From Frigidibacter albus (lineage in GTDB: Bacteria > Pseudomonadota > Alphaproteobacteria > Rhodobacterales > Rhodobacteraceae): a stretch of DNA of 64,000 bases. Below the pieces are notes generated by a model that worked only from the letters and a program-made list of their open reading frames with translations, was not told the DNA's origin and did not search any database. Below, piece after piece: positions 32,165-41,610 of the stretch (within the stretch, counting starts at the first letter, position 1; each line of letters begins with the position of its first letter). The position numbers were made by a program, and so were the translations under genes. The stretch lies in NCBI RefSeq assembly GCF_009908165.1, contig NZ_JAAAUC010000001.1, forward strand, positions 124,001-188,000, written 5' to 3'.

Positions 32165-34309
32165 CTACCACGTCCGGCGCAGGGTCGCCGAGATGGTGCG
32201 GCCGGGGTTGTAGTAATCGGCCGTGCCGCTTCCCACCACGTGCTGGTTGTCCAGCAGGTTGCTGACGTTGACCGAGAGGCCGGTATTCTCGGCCAGGTCA
32301 TAGGTGAAGGCCGCGTCCAGCAGCGTTGTCGCCTCGCTCATCCCGGTATCGTTCGCCAGGGTGTAGTAATAGGATCCGACATGCCGTGCCCCAAGGCCGA
32401 AGGTCATGTCACCCAGGGAGCCCTGACTCGGCATCGTGTAGGTCACCCAGACCGAGGCAAGATGCTCGGGCACGGTGGCGAACTGGTTGCCGGTCACGTC
32501 GGGGCCGGTATCGGGGCCGCGAAGCACTTCGGTGTCGGTATAGGCATAGGCGGCGACCACGTCCCAGCTTGCCGCAATCTCTGCCCTCGCCTCGATCTCG
32601 AAGCCGCGGGCGCGGGATTCGCCCACCACCTGCCGCTCGATGCTGCCGTCGCCCTGGACAACCGCGACGGTGACATTGTCCTGTGTCAGGTCATAGACCG
32701 AGGCCGAGATCAGCGCATTGGTGCCGGCGGGCTGATACTTGACGCCCAGTTCGTATTGCGACCCGCGCTCCGGCTCTACCCCGATATCGGGCGGGGCGAC
32801 GGATTCCACGTAGCTTGCATAGGCCGAAATCTGATCCGTGACCTTGTAGGTCACCGCGCCGCGGAAGGAGGTTTCCGAAAAGTCGTCGCTGTCGTCAAAG
32901 GCCGTGCCGAAGGTCTGGCCCTTGCTGGCGAGGTCCAGCCAATCGTGACGCGCCCCGAAGGTGGCGATGATCCTGTCCGCAAAGGACAGGTTCTGCTGGA
33001 TGAAGACCGAGCGGGTGTCATAGTTGCTGTCGCGCTCGCTGTAGACGTTCAGGCTGGCGGGCGCGCCGCTGTATTGCGGGTCCGACAGGTCGATGGGTGT
33101 AGCATCGCCGTAGACAGAGGTCTCGCTGGTCGAGGCGTTGCGGAACTCTGCGCCGAGCAGGGTACTGCTGTCGGTGGACCCGAAGCTGGTATCGTATTGC
33201 AAGATCACATTGCCGATCAGCTCTTCGGCGGTGCTGTCGGTGCCGAAATAGTCCCGTTCGACGATGTCGCCCACGCGCGTGGCGGAGTCGGTGAGGTAGA
33301 CATAGCCGAAATCGTCGGTCAGGTCGCTGTAGCGCAGGTTGCCGCGCAGGGTCAGCCCGCCGCCGAAATCGTGCTGCAGCAGGGCCGTCAGGGTGCTGCG
33401 CTCGACGTCGTGATCGTTGTAATCCGGCTCGCCATAGAAGTTGCTGCGGTCATACTCGCGGTCCAGCGGGTAGCCGCCGCTGTTCGGGGTACCGTCGCGC
33501 TTGAGATGGTCGAACACGACGGAGAGGGTGGTATCGTCCGTCGGCCGCCAGCTGAGCCCGCCCATCAGGAAGGCCTCGTCATCGCGCGAGGTGGCGTATT
33601 CCAGCTTGCTGTCGCGGATCTTGCCGGTCAGCCGGTAGGCAAGGGTCTCGTCTTCATTCAGGGTGTCGCCAAAGTCGAAGCCGACCTCGGCCTGATCGAA
33701 TGACCCCGCCTGGCCATAGACCTCGCCAAAGCGCATGAACTTCGGCACCTTGGTCACGAAGTTGACCGATCCGCCCGGATCCGAGGCGCCGAACAGGGTG
33801 GAGTTGGCGCCCTTCAGCACCTCCAGCCGTTCATAGGCATAGGGCTCCTCGCGCACGCCGCGCATCGTTCCCAGCGTCAGCCCGTCCCGGTAGGTCGAGG
33901 CCTGGAAGCCCCGCAGCAGGAAGTAATCGTTGCGGTCATCGCTGCCATAATAGTCGGTGACGATGCCGGCGGAGTATTGCAGCACTTCTTCGGTCGTGCC
34001 CGCGTCGCGGATCGTGATCTCTTTTTGGGTGATCACGGAGACCGAGGCGGGGGTGTCGAGGATGCTGGTCGCGACCTTGCCGCCGACCGACATCTCCTGT
34101 GCGACGATCGAGGCCGCGTCGTCGTCGGCCGCGGCGCCCGCGTAGACGATGATGGGCGACAGGCGGAAGGTCGTCTCATTTTCTGTCGCTGCGGTCTGCG
34201 CAAGCGCGCCCATCGGCAGCGCCACCAGCGCGGTGCAGCCCATCAGCAGGCGCGCGCAAAAGCGGAAACGGGGCCAGCGGCGCCGGATATCGTCGGGTCT
34301 TGAGTGCAT
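32165..34309 (-). CDS. TonB-dependent siderophore receptor, system 2
   Basis: A 714-residue outer-membrane receptor. A signal peptide (LLMGCTALVALPMGALA) is preceded by a long charged n-region. The plug domain has TPASVSVITQKEI, FLLRGFQAS and YERLEVLKGANSTLFGASDPGG, and the barrel ends in LRRTW with the terminal aromatic. It lacks the C-terminal cysteine pair of the first receptor and ends with YYNPGRTISATL, so a different siderophore class is likely. The start at 34309 is chosen because GGATA precedes it; the open frame extends to 34465 without signal-like character. It is divergent from the binding protein and transporter genes of system 2. Confidence 0.9.
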   Translation of the reverse strand: MHSRPDDIRRRWPRFRFCARLLMGCTALVALPMGALAQTAATENETTFRLSPIIVYAGAAADDDAASIVAQEMSVGGKVATSILDTPASVSVITQKEITIRDAGTTEEVLQYSAGIVTDYYGSDDRNDYFLLRGFQASTYRDGLTLGTMRGVREEPYAYERLEVLKGANSTLFGASDPGGSVNFVTKVPKFMRFGEVYGQAGSFDQAEVGFDFGDTLNEDETLAYRLTGKIRDSKLEYATSRDDEAFLMGGLSWRPTDDTTLSVVFDHLKRDGTPNSGGYPLDREYDRSNFYGEPDYNDHDVERSTLTALLQHDFGGGLTLRGNLRYSDLTDDFGYVYLTDSATRVGDIVERDYFGTDSTAEELIGNVILQYDTSFGSTDSSTLLGAEFRNASTSETSVYGDATPIDLSDPQYSGAPASLNVYSERDSNYDTRSVFIQQNLSFADRIIATFGARHDWLDLASKGQTFGTAFDDSDDFSETSFRGAVTYKVTDQISAYASYVESVAPPDIGVEPERGSQYELGVKYQPAGTNALISASVYDLTQDNVTVAVVQGDGSIERQVVGESRARGFEIEARAEIAASWDVVAAYAYTDTEVLRGPDTGPDVTGNQFATVPEHLASVWVTYTMPSQGSLGDMTFGLGARHVGSYYYTLANDTGMSEATTLLDAAFTYDLAENTGLSVNVSNLLDNQHVVGSGTADYYNPGRTISATLRRTW

Positions 34310-34648
34310 GGGTTCGTATCCAAAGCTGGGGTGTGGTTCTGGCTGGCCCCTGGCGCCGGAGCGCCGCGTGCTTGCTGACCTTTGTCGATCGAGGCGCGCC
34401 ACCCGGCGCCTGCGCGGTGCAGCCGAACAGGCGGCCGGTGCAGGGCACGGAGTGATCCGCCGCAAGCGCTACAGCACGCGCAGTGCGGCTGTCTTGTAGA
34501 TTCAGACTGTTTTTGTCAGTTTCTATGGAAAAGTTGCGATCACACCGAGATCAAGGCGCAGAACCCCGCCTCCGCTGCTTGACGCTGCGCTGGCAAGATG
34601 AAAGGTCGACAGAAACGGTTGGCTTTCATCCCGCGAAAGGTGCCCCCG
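34310..34648. other. Divergent promoter region of siderophore system 2
   Basis: About 340 bases between the receptor and binding-protein starts, with no family-like frame. An AT-rich island at about 34490-34550 (CTTGTAGATTCAGACTGTTTTTGTCAGTTTCTATGG, given here only as landmark segments TTGTAGATTC and GTTTTTGTCAG) is the likely promoter core. No clear Fur palindrome is seen. Confidence 0.4.
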
Positions 34649-35641
34649 ATGTCCAAGCTCTTCCGGAAGGGCCGAATGCTGATTGCGCTGTGCCTCGCGG
34701 CGGCTTTCTCTGCTGCCCCAGGGGCCGCAGACGAGTTTCCGGTGACACTCGAACATGCCTTCGGCAGCACCACCATCGCGCAAAAGCCGCAGCGGGTGGC
34801 AACTGTCGCCTGGGCCAACCATGAAGTGCCGCTGGCGCTTGGCGTGGTGCCGGTCGGCTTTGCCCGGGCCAATTTCGGCGATGACGATGGCGACGGGCTG
34901 CTGCCCTGGGTCGCGGAACGGCTTCAGGAACTGGACGCGGACGTTCCGCCGCTGTTCGACGAAGGCGACGGCATCGACTTCGAGGCGGTCGCGGCCACCG
35001 CGCCCGACGTGATCCTTGCCGCCTATTCCGGGCTCAGCCAGTCGGACTACGATACCCTCAGCGAGATCGCCCCCGTCGTCGCCTATCGCGAGGCGCCCTG
35101 GGCCACCGACTGGCGCGAGATGATCCGCCTCAACGGGGCCGCCATCGGCATGGCCGCGGAAGGCGAGGCGCTGATTGGCAAGATCGAGGGCGAGATTGCC
35201 GAGGTCGCGGCCCGCCACCCCGAGCTCAAGGGCAAGTCGGCGATGTTCGTGACCCATCTCGACATCCGCGATCTGAGTGTGATCCGCTTCTACACGGCCA
35301 ACGACACGCGGGTGAAGTTCTTCGAGGACCTCGGCCTCGTCTCGCCCGCCTCGGTGCTGGGGGCGAGCGAGGGCGGCAGCTTCTCTGCCGAGGTCAGTGC
35401 CGAGCGGATCGACAGCTTTGATGACGTGGACATCGTCGTTACCTATGGCGGCATGGCGCTGATGGACCGGGTTCGCAAGAACCTGCTGACCTCGCGGATG
35501 AAGACGGTGGAAACCGGCGCGGTCGTGCTGCTGGGGAACGATCCGGTCGGCACCGCCGCCAACCCGACGCCCCTGTCGATATCCTGGGTGCTGGAGGACT
35601 ATGCCGCGCTGCTGGCCGAGGCGGCGCGCAAGGCAGAATGA
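34649..35641 (+). CDS. Iron-siderophore ABC transporter substrate-binding protein, system 2
   Basis: A 330-residue periplasmic binding protein. A signal peptide (MLIALCLAAAFSAAPGAA) ends near residue 29 and is followed by FPVTLEHAFGSTTI, the iron-siderophore binding-protein opening. Further family features are KPQRVATVAWANHEVPLALGV, GIDFEAVAATAPDVILAAYSG and the lobe 2 segment FFEDLGLVSP. The ATG at 34649 is preceded by GAAAGG. Its stop overlaps the start of the permease gene. The ligand is presumably the same ferric siderophore as for the divergent receptor. Confidence 0.89.
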   Translation: MSKLFRKGRMLIALCLAAAFSAAPGAADEFPVTLEHAFGSTTIAQKPQRVATVAWANHEVPLALGVVPVGFARANFGDDDGDGLLPWVAERLQELDADVPPLFDEGDGIDFEAVAATAPDVILAAYSGLSQSDYDTLSEIAPVVAYREAPWATDWREMIRLNGAAIGMAAEGEALIGKIEGEIAEVAARHPELKGKSAMFVTHLDIRDLSVIRFYTANDTRVKFFEDLGLVSPASVLGASEGGSFSAEVSAERIDSFDDVDIVVTYGGMALMDRVRKNLLTSRMKTVETGAVVLLGNDPVGTAANPTPLSISWVLEDYAALLAEAARKAE

Positions 35642-36675
35642 TCACGCCCGTTTCCTCCCCGGCGGCCTTCCCTTCCCGGCGCCCCGGCAGCGTGCGCCTG
35701 CTCTGGCTGCTGGTGGCCTTGGCGGCGCTGCTGCTGGTCTGCGGGTTGTCGGTGACCATCGGCACACGGGATGTCGCTTGGTCCGACATCCTCGCCGGGC
35801 TTGGCGGAGAGACGGCCACGATCGGCCAATCGGTGGTTGCCGTGAGGGTGCCGCGCACCGTCCTTGCGGTGCTGGCCGGGGCGGCGCTTGGCCTGTCGGG
35901 CGCGGTGATGCAAGGGATCACGCGCAGCCCGCTGGCCGATCCCGGCATCCTTGGTGTGAATGCGGGCGCAGCCCTGGCGGTGGTGATCGGGATGGCCTGG
36001 TTCGGGTTAGCGTCGCTTGGCGGCTATCTGTGGACTGCGATCCTGGGTGCGGCGGGCGCGGCCTGCCTGGTTTATGCCATCGGGTCGGTCGGCCGCGGCG
36101 GGGCAACGCCCTTGAAGCTCGCGCTCGGCGGAGCCGCCACCTCGATTGCCATGTCCTCGTTCACGGTGGCCATCATCCTTCCGCGCAATGATATCGCCGG
36201 ATCCGTGCAGTCCTGGCAGATAGGGGGCGTCGGTGGCGCCAGCTACGACGCGATTGCCGCGATGCTGCCGTTCCTTGTTGTTGGGTTCGCGGTCAGCCTT
36301 CTATCGGCGCGCAACCTCAACATGCTGGCGCTTGGCGACGAAGCCGCGGCCGGTCTGGGCGTTCCGGTTGCGCTGAGCCGACTTGCCGCCGCTGCTGGGG
36401 CGGTCCTGCTCTGCGGCGCGATCACGGCGATCTGCGGGCCGATCGGCTTTGTCGGGCTCGTCGTGCCGCATCTGTGCCGGTTGCTGGTCGGCGTCGATCA
36501 CCGCTGGCAGCTGCCGTTCTCGGCCCTGACCGGGGCGGTGCTGCTGGTGCTGGCCGACGTGGTGGGCCGCATCGTTGCCCGCCCGGGCGAGCTGGATGTG
36601 GGCATCGTCACCGCCTTTGTCGGCGCGCCGGTGTTCATCTGGATCGTCCGGCGCAGAAGGATCCGCGAGCTGTGA
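35638..36675 (+). CDS. Iron-siderophore ABC transporter permease (FecCD family), system 2, first subunit
   Basis: A 345-residue polytopic permease with the family signature VRVPRTVLAVLAGAALGLSGAVMQGITRSPLADPGILG at about residues 68-105. The coupling region is LALGDEAAAGLGVPV, and the C-terminal part is GPIGFVGLVVPHLCRLLVG...DVVGRIVARPGELDVGIVTAFVGAPVFIWI. The ATG overlaps the binding-protein stop (ATGA) and the next permease begins inside its stop, so translation is coupled. It pairs with the neighbouring permease as a heterodimer. Confidence 0.9.
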   Translation: MITPVSSPAAFPSRRPGSVRLLWLLVALAALLLVCGLSVTIGTRDVAWSDILAGLGGETATIGQSVVAVRVPRTVLAVLAGAALGLSGAVMQGITRSPLADPGILGVNAGAALAVVIGMAWFGLASLGGYLWTAILGAAGAACLVYAIGSVGRGGATPLKLALGGAATSIAMSSFTVAIILPRNDIAGSVQSWQIGGVGGASYDAIAAMLPFLVVGFAVSLLSARNLNMLALGDEAAAGLGVPVALSRLAAAAGAVLLCGAITAICGPIGFVGLVVPHLCRLLVGVDHRWQLPFSALTGAVLLVLADVVGRIVARPGELDVGIVTAFVGAPVFIWIVRRRRIREL

Positions 36676-37709
36676 GCGCTCTTGACCTCAGCGCCCGCGT
36701 CGCCCGCCACCGGCGTAGCGTCTCCCGCCGGTCCACCCGCCTTGCGCTCGCCTTGCTGGCTGTGCTGCTGGCCGGGCTGGCCCTGACGCTGATGCTGGGA
36801 CAAAGCCTGACGCCGCCGCTGGACGTGCTGCGGGTGCTGGCCGGGCATGATGTGCCGGGCGCGTCCTTTACCGTGGGGCGGTTGCGGCTGCCGCGGGCGA
36901 TCATCTCCATCCTCGCGGGCCTCAGCTTCGGCCTTGGCGGGGCCGCCTGCCAGACCCTGCTGCGCAGCCCGCTGGCCAGCCCCGACATCATCGGCATCTC
37001 TGCCGGCAGCAGCGCCGCGGCGGTCTTTGCCATCGTGGTGCTGGCCTGGACCGGGCCGGCGGTGTCGGTGCTTGCCGTCGTCTGCGGTCTCGGCACCGCC
37101 TGCCTGATCTACCTGTTGGCCTGGCGCGGCGGGGTGGCGGGCACGCGGCTGATCCTCGTCGGGATCGGCATTTCGGCGATGCTGCAAAGCGTGATCGCCT
37201 ACATGCTGCTGCAAGCCCCCGAATGGAGCCTGCAAGAGGCGCTGCGCTGGCTGACCGGCAGCGTCAACGGCGCAAGGCTGCCGGATGCGGTACCGCTGCT
37301 ACTCTCGCTCGGCGTCTTCGGCACGATCCTTCTGGCGCAGGGCGCAAACCTTCAGGCGATGCAGCTTGGCGATGACAAGGCCGCCGCGCTTGGCGTGCGG
37401 CTGGCGCGCACCCGGCTGCTGACGATCGTGGCTGTGGTCGGGTTGATCGCGGTTGCAACTGCCGTGGTCGGCCCCATCGCCTTCGTCGCCTTTCTTTCCG
37501 GCCCCATCGCGGCGCGGATTGCGGCACCGGGGCAGCCGGTGCTGATCCCCGCCGCGCTGATCGGGGCGGCGCTGGTGCTGCTGGGCGATTATGCCGGGCA
37601 GTTCCTGTTGCCGGGGCGCTACCCGGTCGGCGTCGTGACCGGGGCGCTTGGCGCGCCCTACCTCATCTACCTGATCGTCCGGATGAACCGGGCAGGAGGC
37701 ACGATATGA
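36672..37709 (+). CDS. Iron-siderophore ABC transporter permease (FecCD family), system 2, second subunit
   Basis: A 345-residue permease starting at a GTG (36672) that overlaps the previous stop (GTGA). The signature VGRLRLPRAIISILAGLSFGLGGAACQTLLRSPLASPDIIG lies near residues 65-105, and LQAMQLGDDKAAALGVRLARTR marks the ATPase-coupling region. The last third carries GPIAFVAFLSGPIAARI and GQFLLPGRYPVGVVTGALGAPYLIYLI. The composition is strongly hydrophobic with about nine helices. It overlaps the ATPase gene by four bases. Confidence 0.9.
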   Translation: MSALDLSARVARHRRSVSRRSTRLALALLAVLLAGLALTLMLGQSLTPPLDVLRVLAGHDVPGASFTVGRLRLPRAIISILAGLSFGLGGAACQTLLRSPLASPDIIGISAGSSAAAVFAIVVLAWTGPAVSVLAVVCGLGTACLIYLLAWRGGVAGTRLILVGIGISAMLQSVIAYMLLQAPEWSLQEALRWLTGSVNGARLPDAVPLLLSLGVFGTILLAQGANLQAMQLGDDKAAALGVRLARTRLLTIVAVVGLIAVATAVVGPIAFVAFLSGPIAARIAAPGQPVLIPAALIGAALVLLGDYAGQFLLPGRYPVGVVTGALGAPYLIYLIVRMNRAGGTI

Positions 37710-38539
37710 TCCCCCCCGGCCTTGTCGCCCGCGGCATCCATGCCGGCTACCGGGACCAGCCCGTCCTGCAGGGGCTCGACCTTGCGCTGCCGCCCGGCCG
37801 CATCACCGCCATCGTCGGTGCGAATGCCTGCGGCAAGTCCACACTGCTGCATACGATGTCGCGGCTGCTGGCTCCGGCGCAGGGCCAGGTGCTGCTGGAT
37901 GGCAAATCGGTGCATCAGATGGCCCCGAAAGAGCTTGCGCGGCGAATGGGGCTGTTGCCGCAATCCCCCGTCGCGCCCGACGGCATCACCGTGCTGGACC
38001 TCGTCAGCCGCGGCCGCCACCCGCATCACGGGCTGCTGTCGCGCTGGACCCGCGCGGATGACGCGGCCGTTGCCTCGGCGCTGGAGGCGACGGGCACTGC
38101 GGATCTGGCCGAACGCGCGGTGGACGAGCTGTCAGGCGGCCAGCGCCAGCGGGTCTGGATCGCGATGGCGCTGGCGCAGGAAACCGGCCTTCTGCTGCTG
38201 GATGAGCCGACGACCTTCCTCGACATCGCGCATCAGGTCGAGGTGCTGGACCTGCTCACCGACCTCAACCAGTCGCGCGGAACGACCATCGTCATGGTGC
38301 TGCACGACCTGAACCTTGCAGCGCGCTATGCCGACACGCTGGTGGCGATGCTGGCCGGCCGCGTCCATGCCGCCGGCGCGCCTGAGGATGTGCTGACCGT
38401 GGACCTTGTGGCGGCCGTGTTCGGACTGCCTTGCGTCACGCTGCCCGACCCTGTGACCGGCCGCCCGATGATGCTGCCCATTGGCCGCCACAGGTTGCTG
38501 GGGTCAGGCGAGACGAGCACCTTTTCCCCGCCCGGCTGA
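37706..38539 (+). CDS. Iron-siderophore ABC transporter ATP-binding protein, system 2
   Basis: A 277-residue FecE-type ATPase. Walker A reads GANACGKST (about residues 38-46), with Ala-Cys in place of the usual Asn-Gly but the key Gly-Lys-Ser kept. The Q-loop is GLLPQSPVAPDGITV, the signature LSGGQRQRVWIAMAL, Walker B LLLDEPTTFLD and the H-loop MVLHDLNLAARYAD. It is the last gene of the plus-strand operon and ends 31 bases before the convergent cell-wall hydrolase gene. It is clearly paralogous to the ATPase at 25650. Confidence 0.9.
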   Translation: MIPPGLVARGIHAGYRDQPVLQGLDLALPPGRITAIVGANACGKSTLLHTMSRLLAPAQGQVLLDGKSVHQMAPKELARRMGLLPQSPVAPDGITVLDLVSRGRHPHHGLLSRWTRADDAAVASALEATGTADLAERAVDELSGGQRQRVWIAMALAQETGLLLLDEPTTFLDIAHQVEVLDLLTDLNQSRGTTIVMVLHDLNLAARYADTLVAMLAGRVHAAGAPEDVLTVDLVAAVFGLPCVTLPDPVTGRPMMLPIGRHRLLGSGETSTFSPPG

Positions 38540-38544
38540 CGCAT

Positions 38545-38560
38545 TTGCGCCAAAGCGCAA
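38545..38560. terminator. Short convergent hairpin after siderophore system 2
   Basis: A six-base stem TTGCGC-CAAA-GCGCAA lies in the 31-base gap between the convergent ATPase and cell-wall hydrolase genes. No long T-run follows, so termination strength is uncertain; position is the main support. Confidence 0.35.
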
Positions 38561-38570
38561 TTGGCGGCCC

Positions 38571-39083
38571 TCACCTCCCGACAATGCCCTCGATCGGCGG
38601 CAATGGCACCGGCTGGGTGACCCGTTCGGGATCACGCCGCTCGTAGAAGGCGTTCCCGCCGGTGGTCAGCACGTAATGCATGTTGTTGTAGGAGGCGCGG
38701 TAGCTCGCCGCATGGAAGAACTGCGCGTTGCCGACAAGGGGGTGGCGCTGGCCGCGCAGCACCGACCGCGCGGCTTGAGGCACCAGAGGGGCCGTCCGCG
38801 TCTCCATCCGGCGGTCCAGCACACCGGGCGCGAACTGGTTGCGCTGGCCGACGACGCCGCAGACGCTGCGCGGATACTGGCCGGATTCGACGCGGTTCAT
38901 CACCACGCTTCCGACGGCGACCATGCCGTCGAGGCTGGAGCGGTTGGATTCGAAATACATCGCGCGTTCCATGCATTCGACTTCGGTATGCCGCGCGCCG
39001 CAGCTTGTCAGCAGCGCGAGCGCGAGACTCGCACCAGCAAGGCGCAGGGCAGTTCGGGTTCGGGTCATGGTGGTCCTGCTCAT
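38571..39083 (-). CDS. SleB-family cell wall hydrolase, putative lipoprotein
   Basis: A 170-residue protein. The N-terminus is a lipoprotein signal (ALRLAGASLALALLTSCG) with the lipobox LTSC placing the lipidated Cys near residue 26. The rest is a hydrolase_2 (SleB/CwlJ) domain: ECMERAMYFESNRSSLDGMVAVGSVVMNRVES, with the presumed catalytic Glu in YFE, then CGVVGQRNQFAPG and FFHAASYR. Such proteins are lytic transglycosylase-like peptidoglycan enzymes, common in alphaproteobacteria. The start at 39083 follows AGGA. It has no obvious link to the iron genes and is probably an independent unit. Confidence 0.85.
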   Translation of the reverse strand: MSRTTMTRTRTALRLAGASLALALLTSCGARHTEVECMERAMYFESNRSSLDGMVAVGSVVMNRVESGQYPRSVCGVVGQRNQFAPGVLDRRMETRTAPLVPQAARSVLRGQRHPLVGNAQFFHAASYRASYNNMHYVLTTGGNAFYERRDPERVTQPVPLPPIEGIVGR

Positions 39084-39283
39084 CTTGTTTTTTCCTATCC
39101 TAGCGTGGAATCCGTCCGAATTGCAGCGGTTTTGTCGGGGCAATGCGGATGCGGGGGCCAAAGCCGAGCGTGGATGATTTGCGGGCCGCATTGTGCATGA
39201 ATGATCATCTTGGATCAGGTTGCGAAGAAATTATTGCACCCACGATTTAATTGCGTCATTCTCAGCCAGGGGGAGGACGAAGC

Positions 39284-40063
39284 ATGAGCGAACATCGGCG
39301 ACATCAAGCTGTTCTGCAGTTGTTGGCGAACCGGCCTTTCCTGTCGGTGCACGACCTTGTCGCCGCCACGGGCGTTTCTCCTGCCACAGTCCGGCGTGAC
39401 ATTGAAAAACTGGATGCGGCGGGCCTTTCGAAGAAGGTCCATGGCGGCATCGCGGCACTAGAGGGGCAGGAGCGGCGCGCCGTGGCTCTGCCGTTCATTG
39501 TCAACCGTGACATTGCCACCGAGGCCAAGCGCGCCATTGCCAAGGCGGCTGGCCAGATCGTGCGCGATGGCAGCCTGATCATCATCCACGCCGGCTCCAC
39601 CTGCTTTCATTTCGGCGCGCATATCGCCGACCGGAACCTGCGCGTCTTCACCAATTCCATGCCGCTGGCCGCCTATCTGGCCGAGAATGGCACCTGCCAG
39701 TTGACGGTGGGCGGGGGTGACCTGCACCGCGAGCCGGGCGTGCTCTACGATCCGCAGCGCGCGCCGGACAGCTTCTACGGCTCGCAGTTCTTCGTGGGTG
39801 CGCTTGGCATCAGTTCGCGCGGGCTGCTGGAATCGCACCCACTATTGGTGCGCTTCATCAATGAGATGGTCGAGCTGGCGAACGAGGTCGTGGTGCTGGT
39901 GGACAGCCGCAAGTTCGCCGAGCGGCCGCCCAACGTGGCGCTGCCGCTGGCCCGCGTGAACCGGCTGATCACCGATGACGGGCTGTCGGACGCGGATGCG
40001 CAGATGCTGGAGGATCAGGGCGTGGACTACATCATCGCCGAGACCGGGCAGGTGGCGGCATGA
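39284..40063 (+). CDS. DeoR-family transcriptional regulator
   Basis: A 259-residue sugar-operon repressor. The N-terminal helix-turn-helix is [29 protein letters not shown] (about residues 20-48), followed by the family wing VHGGIA. The C-terminal DeoRC sensor domain has [17 protein letters not shown] and the late VVLVDSRKF. DeoR sensors bind phosphorylated sugars. The ATG at 39284 follows a strong GGGAGGA. It is the first gene of the pentose operon and overlaps the next start, so it is autoregulated with it. The inducer would be a pentulose phosphate if the pathway assignment is right. Confidence 0.88.
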   Translation: MSEHRRHQAVLQLLANRPFLSVHDLVAATGVSPATVRRDIEKLDAAGLSKKVHGGIAALEGQERRAVALPFIVNRDIATEAKRAIAKAAGQIVRDGSLIIIHAGSTCFHFGAHIADRNLRVFTNSMPLAAYLAENGTCQLTVGGGDLHREPGVLYDPQRAPDSFYGSQFFVGALGISSRGLLESHPLLVRFINEMVELANEVVVLVDSRKFAERPPNVALPLARVNRLITDDGLSDADAQMLEDQGVDYIIAETGQVAA

Positions 40064-41610
40064 GCGGCGCTGTCATGCTGGAGATGCGCGGCATCTCGAA
40101 GACCTTCGGGCCGATCCGCGCTCTCAGGGATGTATCCCTGACGCTGCGCGCCGGCGAGGTCCATGCCCTGATGGGCGAGAACGGCGCCGGCAAGTCGACG
40201 CTGATGAAGATCCTGTCGGGGGCCTATACGCCCGATCCGGGCGGCGAGGTGATGGTCGGGGGCGCACCGCTTGTCACCGGCGATCCCAAGGCCGCCAAGG
40301 CCGCGGGCATCGCCGTGATCTATCAGGAACTGTCGCTGGCCCCGAACCTCAGCGTGGCTGAGAACCTGTTTCTGGGCGCCGAGCGGTCACGCTTGGGCAT
40401 CGTCAGCCGCCACCGCATGGCGGCCGAGACGCGCCCGATCCTCGACAGGCTGGGCGTTGGCTTCGGTCCCGAGACCCAGGTCGCCACCCTGTCGATGGGC
40501 GAGCGGCAACTGGTCGAGATAGCCCGGGCCATCGGCGCCAATGCGCGGATCGTGGTCATGGACGAGCCGACCACCTCGCTTTCCAGCCGCGAGGCGGAAA
40601 AGCTGTTCGACGTGATCGCCGACCTCAAGGCCCAAGGCATCGCCATCGTCTATATCAGCCACCGCATGGACGAGATCTATCGCCTGTCAGACCGCTGCTC
40701 GGTGCTGCGCGATGGTGGGTATGTCGGCACGCTGGACCGGGCAGAGCTGTCGGCGTCCAAGCTGGTGTCGATGATGGTCGGGCGCGATCTGAGCACCTTC
40801 TACAAGAAGGACCATAAGCAGGTCGCGGCGGGGGAGCCGGTGCTGGCGGTCGAGGGCATGGGCGATGGCCGGCTGGTACAGGGGTGCAGCTTCACTGTGC
40901 GCGCAGGCGAGGTGCTGGGGATCGCGGGGCTGGTCGGGTCCGGCCGGACCGAACTGGCGCGGCTGATCTATGGCGCGGATCCCGCGGCTTCTGGCCGGGT
41001 GCTGCTGGACGGGCGCGACGTGACGCCCCGCACCCCGCGCGAGGCGCTGGCGGCGGGCATCGTCTACCTGACCGAGGATCGCAAGGGGCTCGGCCTGTTC
41101 CTCGACATGACCATCGCCGACAACATCAACATGTGCGTGATTGGCAGCGACGCCCACGCCGTCGGCGTGATCGATTTCGCGCGGGTCCGGCAGCGCGCGG
41201 CCTCTGCGATGTCCGCGCTCGCGATCAAGGCGCCCTCGGCGCGGCTGACGGTCGGCGCCCTTTCGGGAGGCAACCAGCAGAAGGTTCTGCTGGCCCGGCT
41301 GCTGGAGCTGGAGCCGCGGGTGATCTTGCTGGACGAGCCGACGCGGGGTGTCGATGTCGGCGCGAAATCCGAAATCTACCGCCTGATCGACGGGCTGGCG
41401 CAGCGCGGCATGGCCGTCGTGATGATTTCCAGCGAGCTGCCGGAGATCATCGGCGTGGCCGACCGCGTGCTGGTGATGCGCGAGGGCCGCATCGTGGGTG
41501 AGATCACCGCCGCCCCCGGCGCGCCGATCACGCAAGAGGCGGTCATGACCTTTTCGACCGGCGCCGCGCCCGAGACGGCCCAAATCCCCATCCCGCAGGA
41601 GGAGCTGTGA
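40060..41610 (+). CDS. Sugar ABC transporter ATP-binding protein (RbsA-like, two ABC domains)
   Basis: A 516-residue tandem ATPase. The first domain has Walker [10 protein letters not shown] (about residues 39-47), signature [14 protein letters not shown] and Walker [12 protein letters not shown]. The second has the usual degenerate Walker [10 protein letters not shown] and signature [15 protein letters not shown], with [14 protein letters not shown]. This arrangement is specific to ribose/xylose/galactose-type importers. The ATG overlaps the regulator stop, and the stop overlaps the permease start. It energises uptake of the sugar processed by the downstream kinase, epimerase and isomerase. 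Confidence 0.92.
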   Translation: MSGAVMLEMRGISKTFGPIRALRDVSLTLRAGEVHALMGENGAGKSTLMKILSGAYTPDPGGEVMVGGAPLVTGDPKAAKAAGIAVIYQELSLAPNLSVAENLFLGAERSRLGIVSRHRMAAETRPILDRLGVGFGPETQVATLSMGERQLVEIARAIGANARIVVMDEPTTSLSSREAEKLFDVIADLKAQGIAIVYISHRMDEIYRLSDRCSVLRDGGYVGTLDRAELSASKLVSMMVGRDLSTFYKKDHKQVAAGEPVLAVEGMGDGRLVQGCSFTVRAGEVLGIAGLVGSGRTELARLIYGADPAASGRVLLDGRDVTPRTPREALAAGIVYLTEDRKGLGLFLDMTIADNINMCVIGSDAHAVGVIDFARVRQRAASAMSALAIKAPSARLTVGALSGGNQQKVLLARLLELEPRVILLDEPTRGVDVGAKSEIYRLIDGLAQRGMAVVMISSELPEIIGVADRVLVMREGRIVGEITAAPGAPITQEAVMTFSTGAAPETAQIPIPQEEL

